Source of the DNA: Paucilactobacillus hokkaidonensis JCM 18461
Lineage (GTDB): Bacteria; Bacillota; Bacilli; Lactobacillales; Lactobacillaceae
NCBI RefSeq assembly: GCF_000829395.1
Contig: NZ_AP014680.1
Location: forward strand, 2,108,001-2,172,000
Length of the DNA: 64,000 nt
Reading direction: 5' to 3'
The notes under the pieces are model-generated. The model had not been told where the DNA came from. It did no database searches and was given only the letters and a program-made list of their open reading frames with translations. Below are positions 24,501-34,986 of the stretch, piece by piece (the stretch's first letter is position 1; each line of letters starts with the position of its first letter). Position numbers and translations under genes: made by a program.

Positions 24501-25578
24501 ATCTAGCACTATTAATCCATTTCACCAATAAATTTTGAACTGCCAAATTATCTGCCGATTCTCCAATCGTAATTCGTAGCCAATCTGGCCTCAGTCCATC
24601 ACGAACCAAATATCCGTTCTGCAGCAAATATTTACTAACCTGTTTTGCCTGCTGTAAATTAATAAAAATGAAGTTAGTTTGACTTTTAAAAAACGGAATT
24701 TTTTGGTTTGTTAAAAAGGCTTCCCATTTTCTTCGTTCACTAACAGTCTTAGCGACCGTCCGCTGAATGAATGCTTGATCTTGCAACGCAACAAGAGCCG
24801 CTTGCTGCGAAACGTCATTCAAATTATAGGGTAGTCGGACCGCTTGCATCCGCTGTGCTAATTGTAGTGGAAACACGCCAAAACCTACCCGTAGATTAGC
24901 CAACCCATACGCTTTTGAAAAAGTCCGTAACACCACCAGATTAGAAAATTGTTTTTGAAGTTGTAATGCTGATGAGTTTTCTACTCCGGTTACATAATCA
25001 ATATACGCTTCATCGACTACAACCAATATATTGGCTGGTACTTGTTGCATAAACTGCTCGATTAGTGCCACCGATTCATATGTACCAGTTGGATTATTCG
25101 GATTGCAAAGCCAAACTAGTTTCGTGGCTGGTGTAATTGCATCAATTAAACCATCAAAGTCAATGTGCCCATCATCTTTTACCGGTACATCAATCGAAAT
25201 TGCACCTTCAATTTGCGCGTTTAATTGATATTCTGAAAACGTCGGTGTACTTAACAAAACTGCATCGTTTTCCATTAAAAAAGTCCGATTAATCAATGAA
25301 ATAACTTCATCTAGACCACAGCCGAATACTAATTGGTTGGGGGCCACCGATAAAAATTCACTAACGGCTTGACGTAACTTGGTTGCCTGTCCATCAGGAT
25401 ATCGATTATCACTATTTAGCGACCATGTCTTGAATAATTCGTTTACATGTACAGATGTCCCATATGGATTCTCATTAGCTGATAATCGCACTAACTTAGC
25501 CAAATTTAATCGTTTTTTTAAATCGGCTAATGGTTCTTCTGGCTGATATGGCTTTAACTGTTGCACCGTTTTTCTCAT
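24499..25578 (-). CDS. hisC: Histidinol-phosphate aminotransferase
   Basis: 359 residues, class I/II PLP enzyme. The PLP Lys is in RTFSKAYGLANLRVG, and the substrate-binding NPNNPTG and DEAYIDY blocks are present. Final gene of the his operon, 11 bases after hisE. Confidence 0.95.
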   Translation of the reverse strand: MRKTVQQLKPYQPEEPLADLKKRLNLAKLVRLSANENPYGTSVHVNELFKTWSLNSDNRYPDGQATKLRQAVSEFLSVAPNQLVFGCGLDEVISLINRTFLMENDAVLLSTPTFSEYQLNAQIEGAISIDVPVKDDGHIDFDGLIDAITPATKLVWLCNPNNPTGTYESVALIEQFMQQVPANILVVVDEAYIDYVTGVENSSALQLQKQFSNLVVLRTFSKAYGLANLRVGFGVFPLQLAQRMQAVRLPYNLNDVSQQAALVALQDQAFIQRTVAKTVSERRKWEAFLTNQKIPFFKSQTNFIFINLQQAKQVSKYLLQNGYLVRDGLRPDWLRITIGESADNLAVQNLLVKWINSAR

Positions 25579-25589
25579 TTTCAGTCTCC

Positions 25590-25916
25590 TTACAATTTTT
25601 CGATATTTGCGCGATCCTTTGTTTTGCTCATCAATCCCTCACGCGATGCTAATTCGCGTTTCACGTCGTCAAAAGAAACCCCTTTTTCTACCAACACCAC
25701 CATCAAATGGTAAAGTAAATCGGCCGTCTCATACTGCAACTCAGCATTATTATTTTTGGCAGCAACAATTACCTCAGTTGATTCTTCACCCACTTTTTTT
25801 AGAATCTTATCTAACCCTTTAGTAAATAGATAGTCAGTATAAGATCCAGCAATTGGTTTAGCCTGACGCTGTTTAATCATTGCATATAACGCTTCTAAAT
25901 TTTGTTCTTCAGCCAT
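25590..25916 (-). CDS. hisE: Phosphoribosyl-ATP pyrophosphatase
   Basis: 108 residues, MazG-like all-alpha fold with the [12 protein letters not shown] acidic metal-binding motif and the [11 protein letters not shown] block. Separate from HisI here (not fused). Confidence 0.95.
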   Translation of the reverse strand: MAEEQNLEALYAMIKQRQAKPIAGSYTDYLFTKGLDKILKKVGEESTEVIVAAKNNNAELQYETADLLYHLMVVLVEKGVSFDDVKRELASREGLMSKTKDRANIEKL

Positions 25917-25934
25917 TGTTTTCAGTTCTCCTTT

Positions 25935-26270
25935 TTAGTAAATCGTTCCATTAGCATCTTCAACATTTCTAAAAAAACAGCTTTCGTGGTTAGTATGACA
26001 TGCCGGCCCATTTGCTTTAACGTAAATCAATAATGTATCTAGATCGCAGTCAATCAACACATTAATCACTTCTTGTGTATTACCAGAAGTTTCTCCTTTG
26101 TGCCACAATGACTGGCGCGACCGTGACCAAAACCAAGTCTGGTTAGTAGCCATTGTTTTAGCAAAAATCATTTGATTCATATAAGCCATCATCAAAACTT
26201 GTTTGGTTTGCTGGTCGACAATAATGACTGGTGCTAGTCCAGTTTGTGCATCAAATTGCGGTTGAATCAT
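25935..26270 (-). CDS. hisI: Phosphoribosyl-AMP cyclohydrolase
   Basis: 111 residues; conserved [17 protein letters not shown] and the zinc ligands in DCDLDTLL and [10 protein letters not shown]. Starts four bases inside hisF (ATGA overlap). Confidence 0.95.
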   Translation of the reverse strand: MIQPQFDAQTGLAPVIIVDQQTKQVLMMAYMNQMIFAKTMATNQTWFWSRSRQSLWHKGETSGNTQEVINVLIDCDLDTLLIYVKANGPACHTNHESCFFRNVEDANGTIY

Positions 26271-27025
26271 CTCACTGCCACCCCCTGTAATGTTAATTGA
26301 TGTTTCACCTGTTCAATCGTTAGCTCACCGTAGTGAAACACTGATGCTGCTAATGCAGCATCAACATTGGTTTGCTCAAATAAGGCACTAAAGTCACTCA
26401 CTTGACCACATCCCCCAGAGGCAATGACTGGAATTGATACTTGCTGATCCATTTGTTGATACAGCCTCAAATCAAACCCAATTTTGGTTCCATCAGCATC
26501 CATACTTGTTATCAATAATTCACCGGCTCCTAGTTGTTGTACTCGTCGGGCCCACTCCAACGCATCCAATCCCGTATTTTTTCGACCACCATTCACCATT
26601 ACATCGTATTGATTTGTCTTTTGATTCCACCGAGTATCAATGGCAACAACAATGCATTGACGTCCAAATTTTTCAGCGCCTTGCTGAATTAATTTAGGAT
26701 TAGCTACCGCAGCCGAATTAAGTGAAACCTTGTCAGCTCCAGCCAGCAACATATTGTTAATATCAGCAACACTCCTAATCCCACCACCAACGGTTAGCGG
26801 CATAAAAATTTGGGCCGAAACCCGTTCAATTACATTGGTCATTGTTTCCCGATTTTGGTTTGTAGCTGTAATATCTAGGAAAACTAACTCGTCAGCACCT
26901 TGCTCTTGATAAGCTTTAGCAATCGCGACTGGATCGCCAACATCCTTTAGATCAACAAACTTAACTCCTTTTTTTACCCGTCCATTGTCAACGTCCAGAC
27001 ACGGAATAATTCGTTTTGCTAACAT
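26267..27025 (-). CDS. hisF: Imidazole glycerol phosphate synthase cyclase subunit
   Basis: 252 residues, TIM barrel. Starts [20 protein letters not shown] with the catalytic Asp, and VVAIDTRW and [12 protein letters not shown] hold the second active-site Asp. Pairs with HisH. Begins directly after hisA. Confidence 0.96.
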   Translation of the reverse strand: MLAKRIIPCLDVDNGRVKKGVKFVDLKDVGDPVAIAKAYQEQGADELVFLDITATNQNRETMTNVIERVSAQIFMPLTVGGGIRSVADINNMLLAGADKVSLNSAAVANPKLIQQGAEKFGRQCIVVAIDTRWNQKTNQYDVMVNGGRKNTGLDALEWARRVQQLGAGELLITSMDADGTKIGFDLRLYQQMDQQVSIPVIASGGCGQVSDFSALFEQTNVDAALAASVFHYGELTIEQVKHQLTLQGVAVR

Positions 27026-27739
27026 TTACATCACCGCCTTTAATTGCTCCAACGTTAATCGTCTTTCCGCCAAAGCTTTACCAATCACCGCACTATTAAT
27101 TTGATGTTTTTTCAAATCTTGTAAATCTTGAACATCACGGATCCCACCAGATGCAATAATCGTACTGGTTTTAAACTTGGCCTGTAATTGTTCTAATAGC
27201 TTGATATTAGGGCCCTGCATGGTTCCATCTCTGCTGATATCGGTGACAATAAATTTATTTACACCAACGTCTTGCATCTGCTCAATCAAGGCTGACATGG
27301 TCATGTCTCTACTATCTAGCCAACCGTTAATCGCGACCTGATCATTTTTTCCATCGACTCCCACAACAATTTTGTCCGCTCCAAACTTCACTACTGCCCG
27401 TTTAACTAATTCAGGGTTATCCAGTGCAGCCGATCCGATAATGATTCTCGTAATTCCTAAATTTAGATACTGCTGAATTTGTTGCATTGTCCGAATTCCA
27501 CCACCAAGCTCCACATTTAATGATGTCTTCGTAACAATCTGTTTAATCACGTTCAAATTACCCGGATTACCAGCTTTAGCACCATCTAAATCAACTAAAT
27601 GTAACCAAGCAATCCCACTTGTTTCTATCGCTTGCGCTTGTTTTAACGGATCATCTGCGATTACTGTTTTTTGGTTAAAATCTCCCTGATATAAACGGAC
27701 GCTTTGTCCATTTTTTAAATCAATTGCGGGTAGCCACAT
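27026..27739 (-). CDS. hisA: 1-(5-phosphoribosyl)-5-[(5-phosphoribosylamino)methylideneamino]imidazole-4-carboxamide isomerase
   Basis: 237 residues, TIM barrel related to HisF; AIDLKNGQSVRLYQGD with the catalytic Asp near the start and VTDISRDGTMQGPN holding the second. Overlaps hisH by 20 bases. Confidence 0.95.
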   Translation of the reverse strand: MWLPAIDLKNGQSVRLYQGDFNQKTVIADDPLKQAQAIETSGIAWLHLVDLDGAKAGNPGNLNVIKQIVTKTSLNVELGGGIRTMQQIQQYLNLGITRIIIGSAALDNPELVKRAVVKFGADKIVVGVDGKNDQVAINGWLDSRDMTMSALIEQMQDVGVNKFIVTDISRDGTMQGPNIKLLEQLQAKFKTSTIIASGGIRDVQDLQDLKKHQINSAVIGKALAERRLTLEQLKAVM

Positions 27740-28346
27740 AATCTTGCACCATCCTTTTAAATTCGGTTAATAGCTCTAAACCAACCGCACCACTTTTTTC
27801 TGGGTGAAATTGCATCCCCACAATCTTTTTTTGTTTCACAATACTGGGAATAAAAGTCCCATATTCGAGCCCTGCCACTACGATGTCCCGCGAGCAATTA
27901 GCATAGTAAGAATGAACAAAATAGGTATATTGATTTGCTACGCTCTGAAACACATTTTGTTTAGACTGCAGCATATTTTGATTCCATCCCATTTCCGGAA
28001 CTTTAATTCCTGCAGTTACCGGAATTTCTTCCACTGTCCCAGGTAAAATTCCTAGCCCAGCGTGCTTGCCGAATTCATTACTGCTTTCAAATAGTAATTG
28101 CATTCCCAAACAAATTCCTAATAATGGTGTTTGCTTATCAGCCACTTGTCGTAAAGTTTCAACCAGTTGCCGTCGTTCCAGTTCTTCCATCGCTTTAGCA
28201 AATGCACCCACACCTGGCAAGATAACTCCGTCAGCAGCTAAAATATCAGCTGGATTTGCAGTTAACATACTTTTAAATCCAACATAATCCAATGCTTTCA
28301 TCAAATTTCTAATATTCCCAGTGTCATAATCAACCACTGCTAGCAT
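27720..28346 (-). CDS. hisH: Imidazole glycerol phosphate synthase glutaminase subunit
   Basis: 208 residues, class I glutamine amidotransferase; nucleophile in LLGICLGMQLLFE, His-Glu pair in GMQFHPEKSG. Channels ammonia to HisF. Confidence 0.95.
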   Translation of the reverse strand: MLAVVDYDTGNIRNLMKALDYVGFKSMLTANPADILAADGVILPGVGAFAKAMEELERRQLVETLRQVADKQTPLLGICLGMQLLFESSNEFGKHAGLGILPGTVEEIPVTAGIKVPEMGWNQNMLQSKQNVFQSVANQYTYFVHSYYANCSRDIVVAGLEYGTFIPSIVKQKKIVGMQFHPEKSGAVGLELLTEFKRMVQDYVATRN

Positions 28347-28930
28347 TAAATCACACCTTTCGTTGAATTAACGCCGTGAATAGCCGGATTAATCGTAACG
28401 GCCTGTCGCAATGCCCGCCCTAACGCTTTAAACAAACTTTCAATTTTATGGTGTGTGTTACGGCCATAGAAAACTTGCGCGTGTAAATTCATTTCGGCAT
28501 TGAATGCAAATCCTTGAAAGAAGTCCTCAACCGTTTCAGTTTCAAAGGTTCCCAAGCGTGGATTAGTTAATTCTGCTAAAAAAACCAGATAAGAACGTCC
28601 ACTTAAGTCAATAACCACTTGCCCTAATGTCTCATCCATTGGCACCAACGCACTCCCATAGCGTTCGATTCCTGCTTTGTCACCGAGCGCTTGTTTCAAA
28701 CATTCACCCAATGCAATCCCGATATCTTCAGTAGTGTGGTGCGGATCAACATCCAGATCACCATGCGCTTTGACGGTCAGTCCAAAGCGGCCATGCTTAG
28801 CAAATAGGGTTAACATATGATTTAAAAAACCAATTCCCGTATCTATTTCACTATCTGTCTGTTGATCTAAATTCAACGACACAGTAATTTGTGTTTCCAT
28901 TGTTTCACGTGTAACAGTTGCTGACCTCAT
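28346..28930 (-). CDS. hisB: Imidazoleglycerol-phosphate dehydratase
   Basis: 194 residues, monofunctional (no fused phosphatase). Two metal-binding motifs HHTTED and HHKIES are intact, with the FLNHML segment near the N-terminus. The stand-alone phosphatase is hisK, 3.7 kb upstream. Confidence 0.96.
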   Translation of the reverse strand: MRSATVTRETMETQITVSLNLDQQTDSEIDTGIGFLNHMLTLFAKHGRFGLTVKAHGDLDVDPHHTTEDIGIALGECLKQALGDKAGIERYGSALVPMDETLGQVVIDLSGRSYLVFLAELTNPRLGTFETETVEDFFQGFAFNAEMNLHAQVFYGRNTHHKIESLFKALGRALRQAVTINPAIHGVNSTKGVI

Positions 28931-30207
28931 TTTGCTACCTCCCTTGTCTCAATGGCACGAGCATGTCCTTCCAGGCCTTCAACCCGAGCCAATTTCGTTA
29001 CATATTTCGCTTCACTAGCTAATGCATCTGCCCGATATTGAATAAACTGAGTTCGTTTAACAAAGTCGTAAACACCAACTGGTGATGAAAAACGGGCCGT
29101 CCCAGACGTTGGCAAAATATGATTTGGTCCGGCAACGTAGTCTCCTAAAGGCTCAGACGCATTCTTACCTAAGAAGACAGACCCAGCATTTTGAATCTCG
29201 CTTAAATATTGGCTTGGATCTGGGAGTTGAACTTCCAGATGTTCGGGTGCAATGGCGTTCATTAACCTAAATAGATCCGATACGGTTGGCAACACCGCAA
29301 TGAACCCTTGATTTTCAACGGAAGCACGGGCAATTGCTTGCCGTGGTAAAGTTGCTAATTGCACTTCTAGTTCTTGATTAACTTGTTTTGCTAATTCTAA
29401 GCTAGTAGTTACTAGGATTGGACGGGCCAACTTATCATGTTCAGCCTGTGATAACAAATCTGCTGCAACCTGGCGTGGATTGGCACTTTCGTCAGCAATA
29501 ATCCCGATTTCTGATGGCCCTGCGATCATGTCAATTGCTACTTGACCAAACACCATTTTCTTAGCCGTTGCCACGAAAATATTTCCTGGTCCTAAAATTT
29601 TATCAACTTGTGGAATTGATTCAGTTCCATATGCCAAGGCAGCTATGGCCTGCGCTCCACCAACTTGATACACATCATCAACACCGGCTAGCTTAGCTGC
29701 TGCCAACACTGCTGGGTTAATTCCGTTTTTTTGTGGTGGTGTCACCATCACTAGTCGCTTAACTCCGGCGATCTTGGCCGGAATCGCACTCATTAACACG
29801 CTGGATGGATATGCAGCTGTTCCACCTGGCACATATAATCCAACGGTTGCTAACGGAATCACCTTTTGTCCTCGAATAATTCCCGGCCGCGCAGCATCCA
29901 TAAATCCATTATCAATTTCTTGTTGATGAAAACTCGTGATATTTGTCTTGGCGACCCGCAACGCTTGTTTCAGATCAGCATCAATTTGTTCCCAGGCCTG
30001 ATCAATTTGTGCTTGTGGCACTCGAAAATCATCGAGTTTTACTTGGTCAAATTTTTGTTCATAATCTCGCAACGCTTCGTCACCATTTTGTTGTACATTT
30101 TCAATAATGGCTCGAACTGTTTGCTCAATTTTTGGATCGGTCAGTGCAGCCGTACGTTGTTTAACCTGTGCAAGCTGCTCTTTTAATGTTGCTGTTATAA
30201 TTTTCAT
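28927..30207 (-). CDS. hisD: Histidinol dehydrogenase
   Basis: 426 residues, zinc-dependent, NAD-linked oxidation of histidinol to histidine. Conserved [33 protein letters not shown] and the [14 protein letters not shown] active-site segments are present. ATGA overlaps with both neighbours. Confidence 0.96.
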   Translation of the reverse strand: MKIITATLKEQLAQVKQRTAALTDPKIEQTVRAIIENVQQNGDEALRDYEQKFDQVKLDDFRVPQAQIDQAWEQIDADLKQALRVAKTNITSFHQQEIDNGFMDAARPGIIRGQKVIPLATVGLYVPGGTAAYPSSVLMSAIPAKIAGVKRLVMVTPPQKNGINPAVLAAAKLAGVDDVYQVGGAQAIAALAYGTESIPQVDKILGPGNIFVATAKKMVFGQVAIDMIAGPSEIGIIADESANPRQVAADLLSQAEHDKLARPILVTTSLELAKQVNQELEVQLATLPRQAIARASVENQGFIAVLPTVSDLFRLMNAIAPEHLEVQLPDPSQYLSEIQNAGSVFLGKNASEPLGDYVAGPNHILPTSGTARFSSPVGVYDFVKRTQFIQYRADALASEAKYVTKLARVEGLEGHARAIETREVAK

Positions 30208-30863
30208 TTTAAAGTTACCCCTTTATTGTTTTTTGTCTGTGCTGCCAGTCGATCAATAAAATCAAAGATCAGCTCCCGATGTTGTTTGAGTGCCATCTTG
30301 TTAACAACTACTCGCGTCGAGACTGTCTGCAGATAGTCGTATACTTTCAGATGATTTTCTTTTAGCGTAGTTCCAGTTTCAGTGATATCGACAATGGCAT
30401 CTGCCATGCCAATTAATGGTGCCAGTTCAACTGATCCTTCCAATTTGACTACCTCAACATCTTCACCACGCTTAGAAAAATACGCCTGTGTGATGTTGGG
30501 ATATTTAGTACCAATCACCTTTCGTTTCACTGCTTGCGGATCAAAATCTTTGGTTGAAGCAAGTACAAATTGGCATTGTCCAATTCCTAAATCTAGTAAT
30601 TCATATTCTTGGCTCTGCTGTTCCGTCAAAATATCACTACCGACAATTCCAATATCAATGGCACCTTTTGACAAATAAGTTGAAACATCGGGACCCTTTG
30701 CCAAAATAATGGTGTAGGGATCATTGGGTAAATCAAAAATCAATTTTCTTTTTTTATTAATCACCGCAGTAATATCAATTCCGGCCTGGGTAAAGATCGG
30801 CAACGTTTGCTCTTCCACCCGTCCCTTGGTGAGCGCAATTTTAATTCGTGTTTCCATCTGCAT
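30204..30863 (-). CDS. hisG: ATP phosphoribosyltransferase catalytic subunit (short form)
   Basis: 219 residues, lacking the C-terminal regulatory domain of long HisG, so it needs HisZ. The PRPP-binding DAIVDITETGTTLKEN is present. First committed step and usual site of histidine feedback. Overlaps hisZ. Confidence 0.95.
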   Translation of the reverse strand: MQMETRIKIALTKGRVEEQTLPIFTQAGIDITAVINKKRKLIFDLPNDPYTIILAKGPDVSTYLSKGAIDIGIVGSDILTEQQSQEYELLDLGIGQCQFVLASTKDFDPQAVKRKVIGTKYPNITQAYFSKRGEDVEVVKLEGSVELAPLIGMADAIVDITETGTTLKENHLKVYDYLQTVSTRVVVNKMALKQHRELIFDFIDRLAAQTKNNKGVTLK

Positions 30864-32001
30864 CCTCCTTGGTTAAATCAAGTAATTGACCGTTATTTTG
30901 TTTCACTACCTCAACTGCAGTTGCCAAATCATCTGCTAAACACAAGCTTACATTTGAAAGGGTAGCTAGCTTTTTTTCTGCCAATTGCCAATGCCGATCA
31001 TCGAAATACAGATAGGTCCGTTGTGTTGGTTGCACTTTGCTTTGCTGAACAGCAGTTAATTGATCAACATCAATGCCAAATCCTACTGCTGGGATACTGT
31101 CAGCTTGAAAATGAGCCATCAGATGGTCATAGCGACCGCCACTAAATAAGTAATTGCCTGACTGATCACTGTATGCGCGAAATGTTAATCCGGTATAATA
31201 ATCCTGTGGTGCTTTAGAACTCAAATCAATTTCAATATTTTTAATTTTAAAATCGGTTTGGAGCCAAGTAACAATTTTTTTTAGTGAATTTATCTTGGGT
31301 TGAAGCACGGATGGTAATTCATATTGATCAAGTCGTTCAATAACTTGATTAGCCGGTCCAAATAATCGTGGCCAGACCTGTAAAAATGGATATAGTTTTT
31401 GCTGTTTAAATGGCTCAATTAATTCGTTATACGTTGTGATTTGTTTTTGAAATAGTGCGGTTTCAATTTGCTGAACTTCATTTCGTTCTAAGTTCAATGA
31501 CTCTAGAATTTGTCTAGCAAACCTAGCGATCCCCAACTCAATTTGAAAACCAGATAACTGTAGTTTTGATGCTAGTTGAATCATCATGACAAGACATTCT
31601 TGCTCTGCCTTGATACTTGAGAAACCGATCAGTTCAACCCCAGCCTGAGTTGTTTCATCCTGCGAGCCTGATAACTCCCGATTAATGCGGAATAGATCGC
31701 CAGTATAATAAAACTTAATGGGTAAGTTAAGATTGGTTGAACTAATCACCCGAGCTACTGGCAAAGTTAAATCTGGTCGCAAAACAACTGTATTTCCATT
31801 AGGTGCTAAAAATTTATATAGCTTCGTTTGGCCAACATCATACGGATCGAAAACATCCAGATATTCAATTACAGGTGTTGTCACTTTACTAAATCCACGT
31901 TGTTCAAAATATTGTTGAATTTTATTAACAATTTGGTCCTTGAGTTGCGCTGTAACACCGAACTCATCATGAACTCCATTTGGTAATTGATTTCGTAACA
32001 T
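30841..32001 (-). CDS. hisZ: ATP phosphoribosyltransferase regulatory subunit
   Basis: 386 residues, a catalytically inactive relative of histidyl-tRNA synthetase (motif 2-like FYYTGDLFRINRE and the AGVELIG segment). It binds HisG and confers histidine feedback. First gene after the T-box leader, with AAGGGGG as ribosome-binding site. Confidence 0.94.
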   Translation of the reverse strand: MLRNQLPNGVHDEFGVTAQLKDQIVNKIQQYFEQRGFSKVTTPVIEYLDVFDPYDVGQTKLYKFLAPNGNTVVLRPDLTLPVARVISSTNLNLPIKFYYTGDLFRINRELSGSQDETTQAGVELIGFSSIKAEQECLVMMIQLASKLQLSGFQIELGIARFARQILESLNLERNEVQQIETALFQKQITTYNELIEPFKQQKLYPFLQVWPRLFGPANQVIERLDQYELPSVLQPKINSLKKIVTWLQTDFKIKNIEIDLSSKAPQDYYTGLTFRAYSDQSGNYLFSGGRYDHLMAHFQADSIPAVGFGIDVDQLTAVQQSKVQPTQRTYLYFDDRHWQLAEKKLATLSNVSLCLADDLATAVEVVKQNNGQLLDLTKEDADGNTN

Positions 32002-32028
32002 TAAAATTCCCCCTTAGAAAATAAAAAA

Positions 32029-32063
32029 AGCCCTCGCAACAAAATTTAATTTGTTACGAGGAC
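32029..32063 (-). terminator. T-box-controlled terminator of the his operon
   Basis: GTCCTCGTAACAAATT pairing with a near-complementary AATTTTGTTGCGAGGGC arm, then a T-run on the minus strand. Confidence 0.88.
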
Positions 32064-32300
32064 GATATAATCGCGGTCCCACCTCATTTTCCAATTGCCT
32101 TATGACAATTGGCTCATGTTGGCTAAAAGCGTCAACACTGATAACGGTTGATCCCGGATTAAACAGTTGTATTGTTCAGTCAGTTATTCATAGCTGTGAG
32201 TTCGGAACTGACGACGTTATTTTGGCTTCCAATCGATGACCAAAACTCTCTGAGAACGGTGCGTCTTCCTAATAGACTATTCAAAACTTTTATTAAATTA
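32029..32300 (-). ncRNA. Histidine T-box riboswitch
   Basis: T-box sequence GAGGTGGGACCGCG at 32071-32085; the specifier loop reads GAACTCACAGC, giving the codon CAC (His) at 32196-32198 followed by A as usual. The stem I AGAGAG bulge is present. Uncharged tRNA-His should allow read-through into hisZGDBHAFIEC. Confidence 0.92.
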
Positions 32301-32327
32301 TTATCATTACTTTTTAATTTAATTCAC

Positions 32328-32355
32328 ATAATACACGTTATAAATTGGTTGTCAA
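32328..32355 (-). promoter_or_regulatory. Promoter of the his operon
   Basis: TTGACA (32350-32355) and TATTAT (32328-32333), 16-nt spacer on the minus strand, ahead of the T-box. Confidence 0.8.
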
Positions 32356-32360
32356 GCACA

Positions 32361-32487
32361 GAGTGTGAGCAAGGGTGCTCAGGTGTCGTAGGCTAAACCC
32401 ACAGTAACGATTGATAAATTCGGTCTGTGAATTTGTCGATTGTTACTGTGGGCTTAGCCCTAGACACCTGCCCTTGCGAACACGTTT
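32361..32487. repeat. Long-hairpin repeat element R11
   Basis: GAGTGTGAGC to GCGAACACGTTT; textbook type A, with outer arms CAAGGGTGC... / ...TGCCCTTG, core GTGTCGTAGGCTAA / TTAGCCCTAGACAC, inner stem CCCACAGTAACGATTGA and its complement. Five bases upstream of the his promoter. Confidence 0.9.
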
Positions 32488-32493
32488 AAAGCA

Positions 32494-32615
32494 GAGTTGT
32501 GAACGACCACGCTTAGCCAACGGAGTGTAACGGTAAAATACCACTTAGAAATGATAGTTTTTGACCATTTCTAAGTGGTATTTTGTTGTTACACGTAGTC
32601 GTCGCGAACACGTTT
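32494..32615. repeat. Long-hairpin repeat element R12
   Basis: GAGTTGTGAACGACCACG to CGTCGCGAACACGTTT; inner GTGTAACGGTAAAATACC / GGTATTTTGTTGTTACAC arms enclose CACTTAGAAATG and its complement. Follows R11 after six bases. Confidence 0.88.
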
Positions 32616-32674
32616 CAAATAAAGTGCAATCAGGGCCGTCTTCAGTCGGTCAAAAGCCTTTCAACCACATGATA

Positions 32675-33481
32675 TCAATGTCCAACTTCCAAAATGCTAT
32701 GCGCATCCGACCCAAATACCAATGGCACACTCATCTTTTGTGCCCGTTCACTAATCCAATCATCCGGATAAACCTGGTTACAATATTCCTTGTACAACCC
32801 AGCGGTATTCAAATCCAGCTGCCCATCTTGTTGTTTTAAACTCATGAGAATTTTATTAATAATTTCCTGATTATCAGCATTAAATTCCTGTGATAATCCA
32901 AAATAATCTTGGTATTTACGAATTAAAGTCAAATGACCCAGCCGCTGTGGTTTATATTGCCCTAAATTAGCCTGGGCAGCACTTAATTCTAACCGCAGAA
33001 ACTTTTGAAATAAGTTTTGTGGCTGAGCAATTAAATTCTTAAATCCTTGTTCAAAATCATCAGTATTGTAATCTAAACACCAATATTTACCATCAATTCC
33101 AGGCATAAAATGAACTGACAAAATATTATCTTGCGTTTGGTTCCCATATTGGTCTAAAAATTCGCGTGTCCATCTCTCGTAATCTGCAAAATAGTCCACT
33201 TCAAATCCCACATTAATCTTAATTTGAGATCGATATTGCTGTTGTAATTTAGTCGCAAAATCAAGGTAATGGGGAACTTGTTCCAGTGTTATTGAGGCAG
33301 TTGCTAACCCCGCTTGCGTTCCATTATAGTTACTACTTAATTGTGGTGGCAACGGTGCATGTTCGGTAATGCTATATTCTTGAAAGCCCATTTTGATTGC
33401 CTTTTGAATCATCACTTCGCATTTATCACCACTGCCGTGCGGGCAAAATTCAGTATGTGTGTGACCATCTTTTTTTATCAT
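32675..33481 (-). CDS. hisK: Histidinol-phosphatase, PHP family
   Basis: 268 residues from MIKKDGHTHTEFCPHG, chosen for the GGGGGCG upstream and because the family starts there. PHP metal ligands are visible: the HTHTEFCPHG motif, ITEHAP, NVGFEVDYF, LSVHFMPG and the C-terminal FGSDAHS. HisJ/HisK-type enzyme that completes the histidine pathway. It has its own promoter and is separated from the his operon by two hairpin elements, so it may not be under T-box control. Confidence 0.92.
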   Translation of the reverse strand: MIKKDGHTHTEFCPHGSGDKCEVMIQKAIKMGFQEYSITEHAPLPPQLSSNYNGTQAGLATASITLEQVPHYLDFATKLQQQYRSQIKINVGFEVDYFADYERWTREFLDQYGNQTQDNILSVHFMPGIDGKYWCLDYNTDDFEQGFKNLIAQPQNLFQKFLRLELSAAQANLGQYKPQRLGHLTLIRKYQDYFGLSQEFNADNQEIINKILMSLKQQDGQLDLNTAGLYKEYCNQVYPDDWISERAQKMSVPLVFGSDAHSILEVGH

Positions 33482-33505
33482 TACGCGCCCCCATAAATTG
33501 GATTG

Positions 33506-33534
33506 ATTATAAAACAAACAATTTTGAAACACAA
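33506..33534 (-). promoter_or_regulatory. Promoter of hisK
   Basis: TTGTGT (33529-33534) and consensus TATAAT (33506-33511) with a 17-nt spacer on the minus strand. Confidence 0.7.
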
Positions 33535-33644
33535 TTGACGCTGCCAAATGAAAAGATGCTCCAATTTGTGGGAATTTCCGTTAAAGTTAAGTCGGCGCGT
33601 GGTAAGATTAAATTAAATTACGGTTATCAGGAGGCAAATAACCC

Positions 33645-34457
33645 ATGCAAGAAATTTTTCTTTCACCCGCAGAGTTACGCTTTTCATTTTTAATTCTTTA
33701 TTTTTTTGCCTACGCATTCATCGGCTGGCTTTGGGAATGTGCCTATGTCAGTGTACGCAAAAAGCATTTAACCAACTCGGGCTTCCTTATTGGCCCAATT
33801 ATTCCCGTATATGGTTTCAGTATATTAACTGTACTATTAGTGCTGGAGCCATTTAAAAATAATATTGCAGCTTTGTTTGTGCTGGGTGCACTTCTGGTCA
33901 CTATTATTGAATACCTCACTAGTTGGCTCATGGAAAAACTATTTAAAGCGCGCTGGTGGGATTACAGTAAGCTACCGTTTAATTTAAACGGCCGCGTTGC
34001 CCTACCAATTTCCCTCTTCTGGGGCTTTGGCGTAGTAATCATCGTCAAACTAGTGCATCCATTCGTTAGTCAATTCATCCTTAGCCTATCTAGGGTAACT
34101 GTGATTACCAGCAGTGTCGTTTTTACCGACCTATTAATGTTTGATCTTGGCTTTACAATTGCAAATGTCATCGGCTTTGGTGCTGCAACTCAAAGAATTG
34201 GTAATACGGTTGAAACACTGAAAGCAGATCTGAAAAATCAGGTTGCAGATGCTAATCCTAAATTAGGTAAACCAATTTCATGGTTCGAGAACTTCCGCAC
34301 TAACGCTAAATTAATAGATCAACAACCAAAATTAAACTATGTTCAACGTAGGCTATTAAGCGCCTTTCCGAACATTATATTCAAACATACAACTACGCCG
34401 CCCAAAGATATCACTAAAATTGCTGATTTCTTGAAGAAAAATCGACACACAAAGTAA
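33645..34457 (+). CDS. Putative ABC-transporter type IV (CmpB-like) membrane protein
   Basis: 270 residues with about five membrane segments in the first 180 residues and a cytoplasmic, basic C-terminal tail. The motifs IGWLWECAYVSV, NSGFLIGPIIPVYG and RWWDYS...PFNLNGRV are those of the PF06541-type family, annotated as putative ABC permeases but without an attached ATPase. GGAGG lies eleven bases before the ATG. Function unknown. Confidence 0.85.
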   Translation: MQEIFLSPAELRFSFLILYFFAYAFIGWLWECAYVSVRKKHLTNSGFLIGPIIPVYGFSILTVLLVLEPFKNNIAALFVLGALLVTIIEYLTSWLMEKLFKARWWDYSKLPFNLNGRVALPISLFWGFGVVIIVKLVHPFVSQFILSLSRVTVITSSVVFTDLLMFDLGFTIANVIGFGAATQRIGNTVETLKADLKNQVADANPKLGKPISWFENFRTNAKLIDQQPKLNYVQRRLLSAFPNIIFKHTTTPPKDITKIADFLKKNRHTK

Positions 34458-34503
34458 TCTGCAAAATATATCTTACCGCTGTAGTTTTGCAATGCATTAA
34501 TTT

Positions 34504-34833
34504 CTATTCAATAAACTTAACAGCAGTCCCGTACGCCGCAACTGATTGCATATCTGTACTGATCGATCCAGAATCAAAACGCATCATAACAACCGCGTCG
34601 GCTCCCATTGCAACAGCATTATCCCGTAGTCGATCAATCGCAATATCACGCGATTCAATCATCATATTTGTATAATCCTTGATTTCTCCACCAACCAGAT
34701 TTTTCAATCCAGCACCAATATTTCTAACAATATTTTTAGACTGCGTCGTTAATCCAAAAACTTCTCCAATGATTTCATATTTTTGCTCTGGAATTTTTTC
34801 CGTTGTAGTTACTAAAATTTGATTCTGTGCCAT
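34504..34833 (-). CDS. YbjQ family (DUF74) protein
   Basis: 109 residues from MAQNQILV, with GGGAGG upstream. The DUF74 pattern is clear ([19 protein letters not shown], then ARDIAIDRL-like [20 protein letters not shown]). It forms a small pentameric fold in solved relatives. A heavy-metal-binding role is often written in databases but is not established. Confidence 0.9.
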   Translation of the reverse strand: MAQNQILVTTTEKIPEQKYEIIGEVFGLTTQSKNIVRNIGAGLKNLVGGEIKDYTNMMIESRDIAIDRLRDNAVAMGADAVVMMRFDSGSISTDMQSVAAYGTAVKFIE

Positions 34834-34906
34834 AATATTACCTCCCAAGATATGTTTCCTTCATCATATCGTAGTAGCACATAAACGGCAATTTTTTGAA
34901 GTACTA

Positions 34907-34947
34907 AAAAACCACAGCAACCAATATTACGGCAACTGTGGTATTTT
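34907..34947. terminator. Terminator between tRNA-Thr and the YbjQ gene
   Basis: ACCACAG / CTGTGGT arms, A-run before and TTTTT after. Follows tRNA-Thr on the minus strand; 40-80 bases upstream of the YbjQ start. Confidence 0.75.
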
Positions 34948-34986
34948 TAAATTAATTTATTCAGATTGGCTAAATCAGCCATTTAA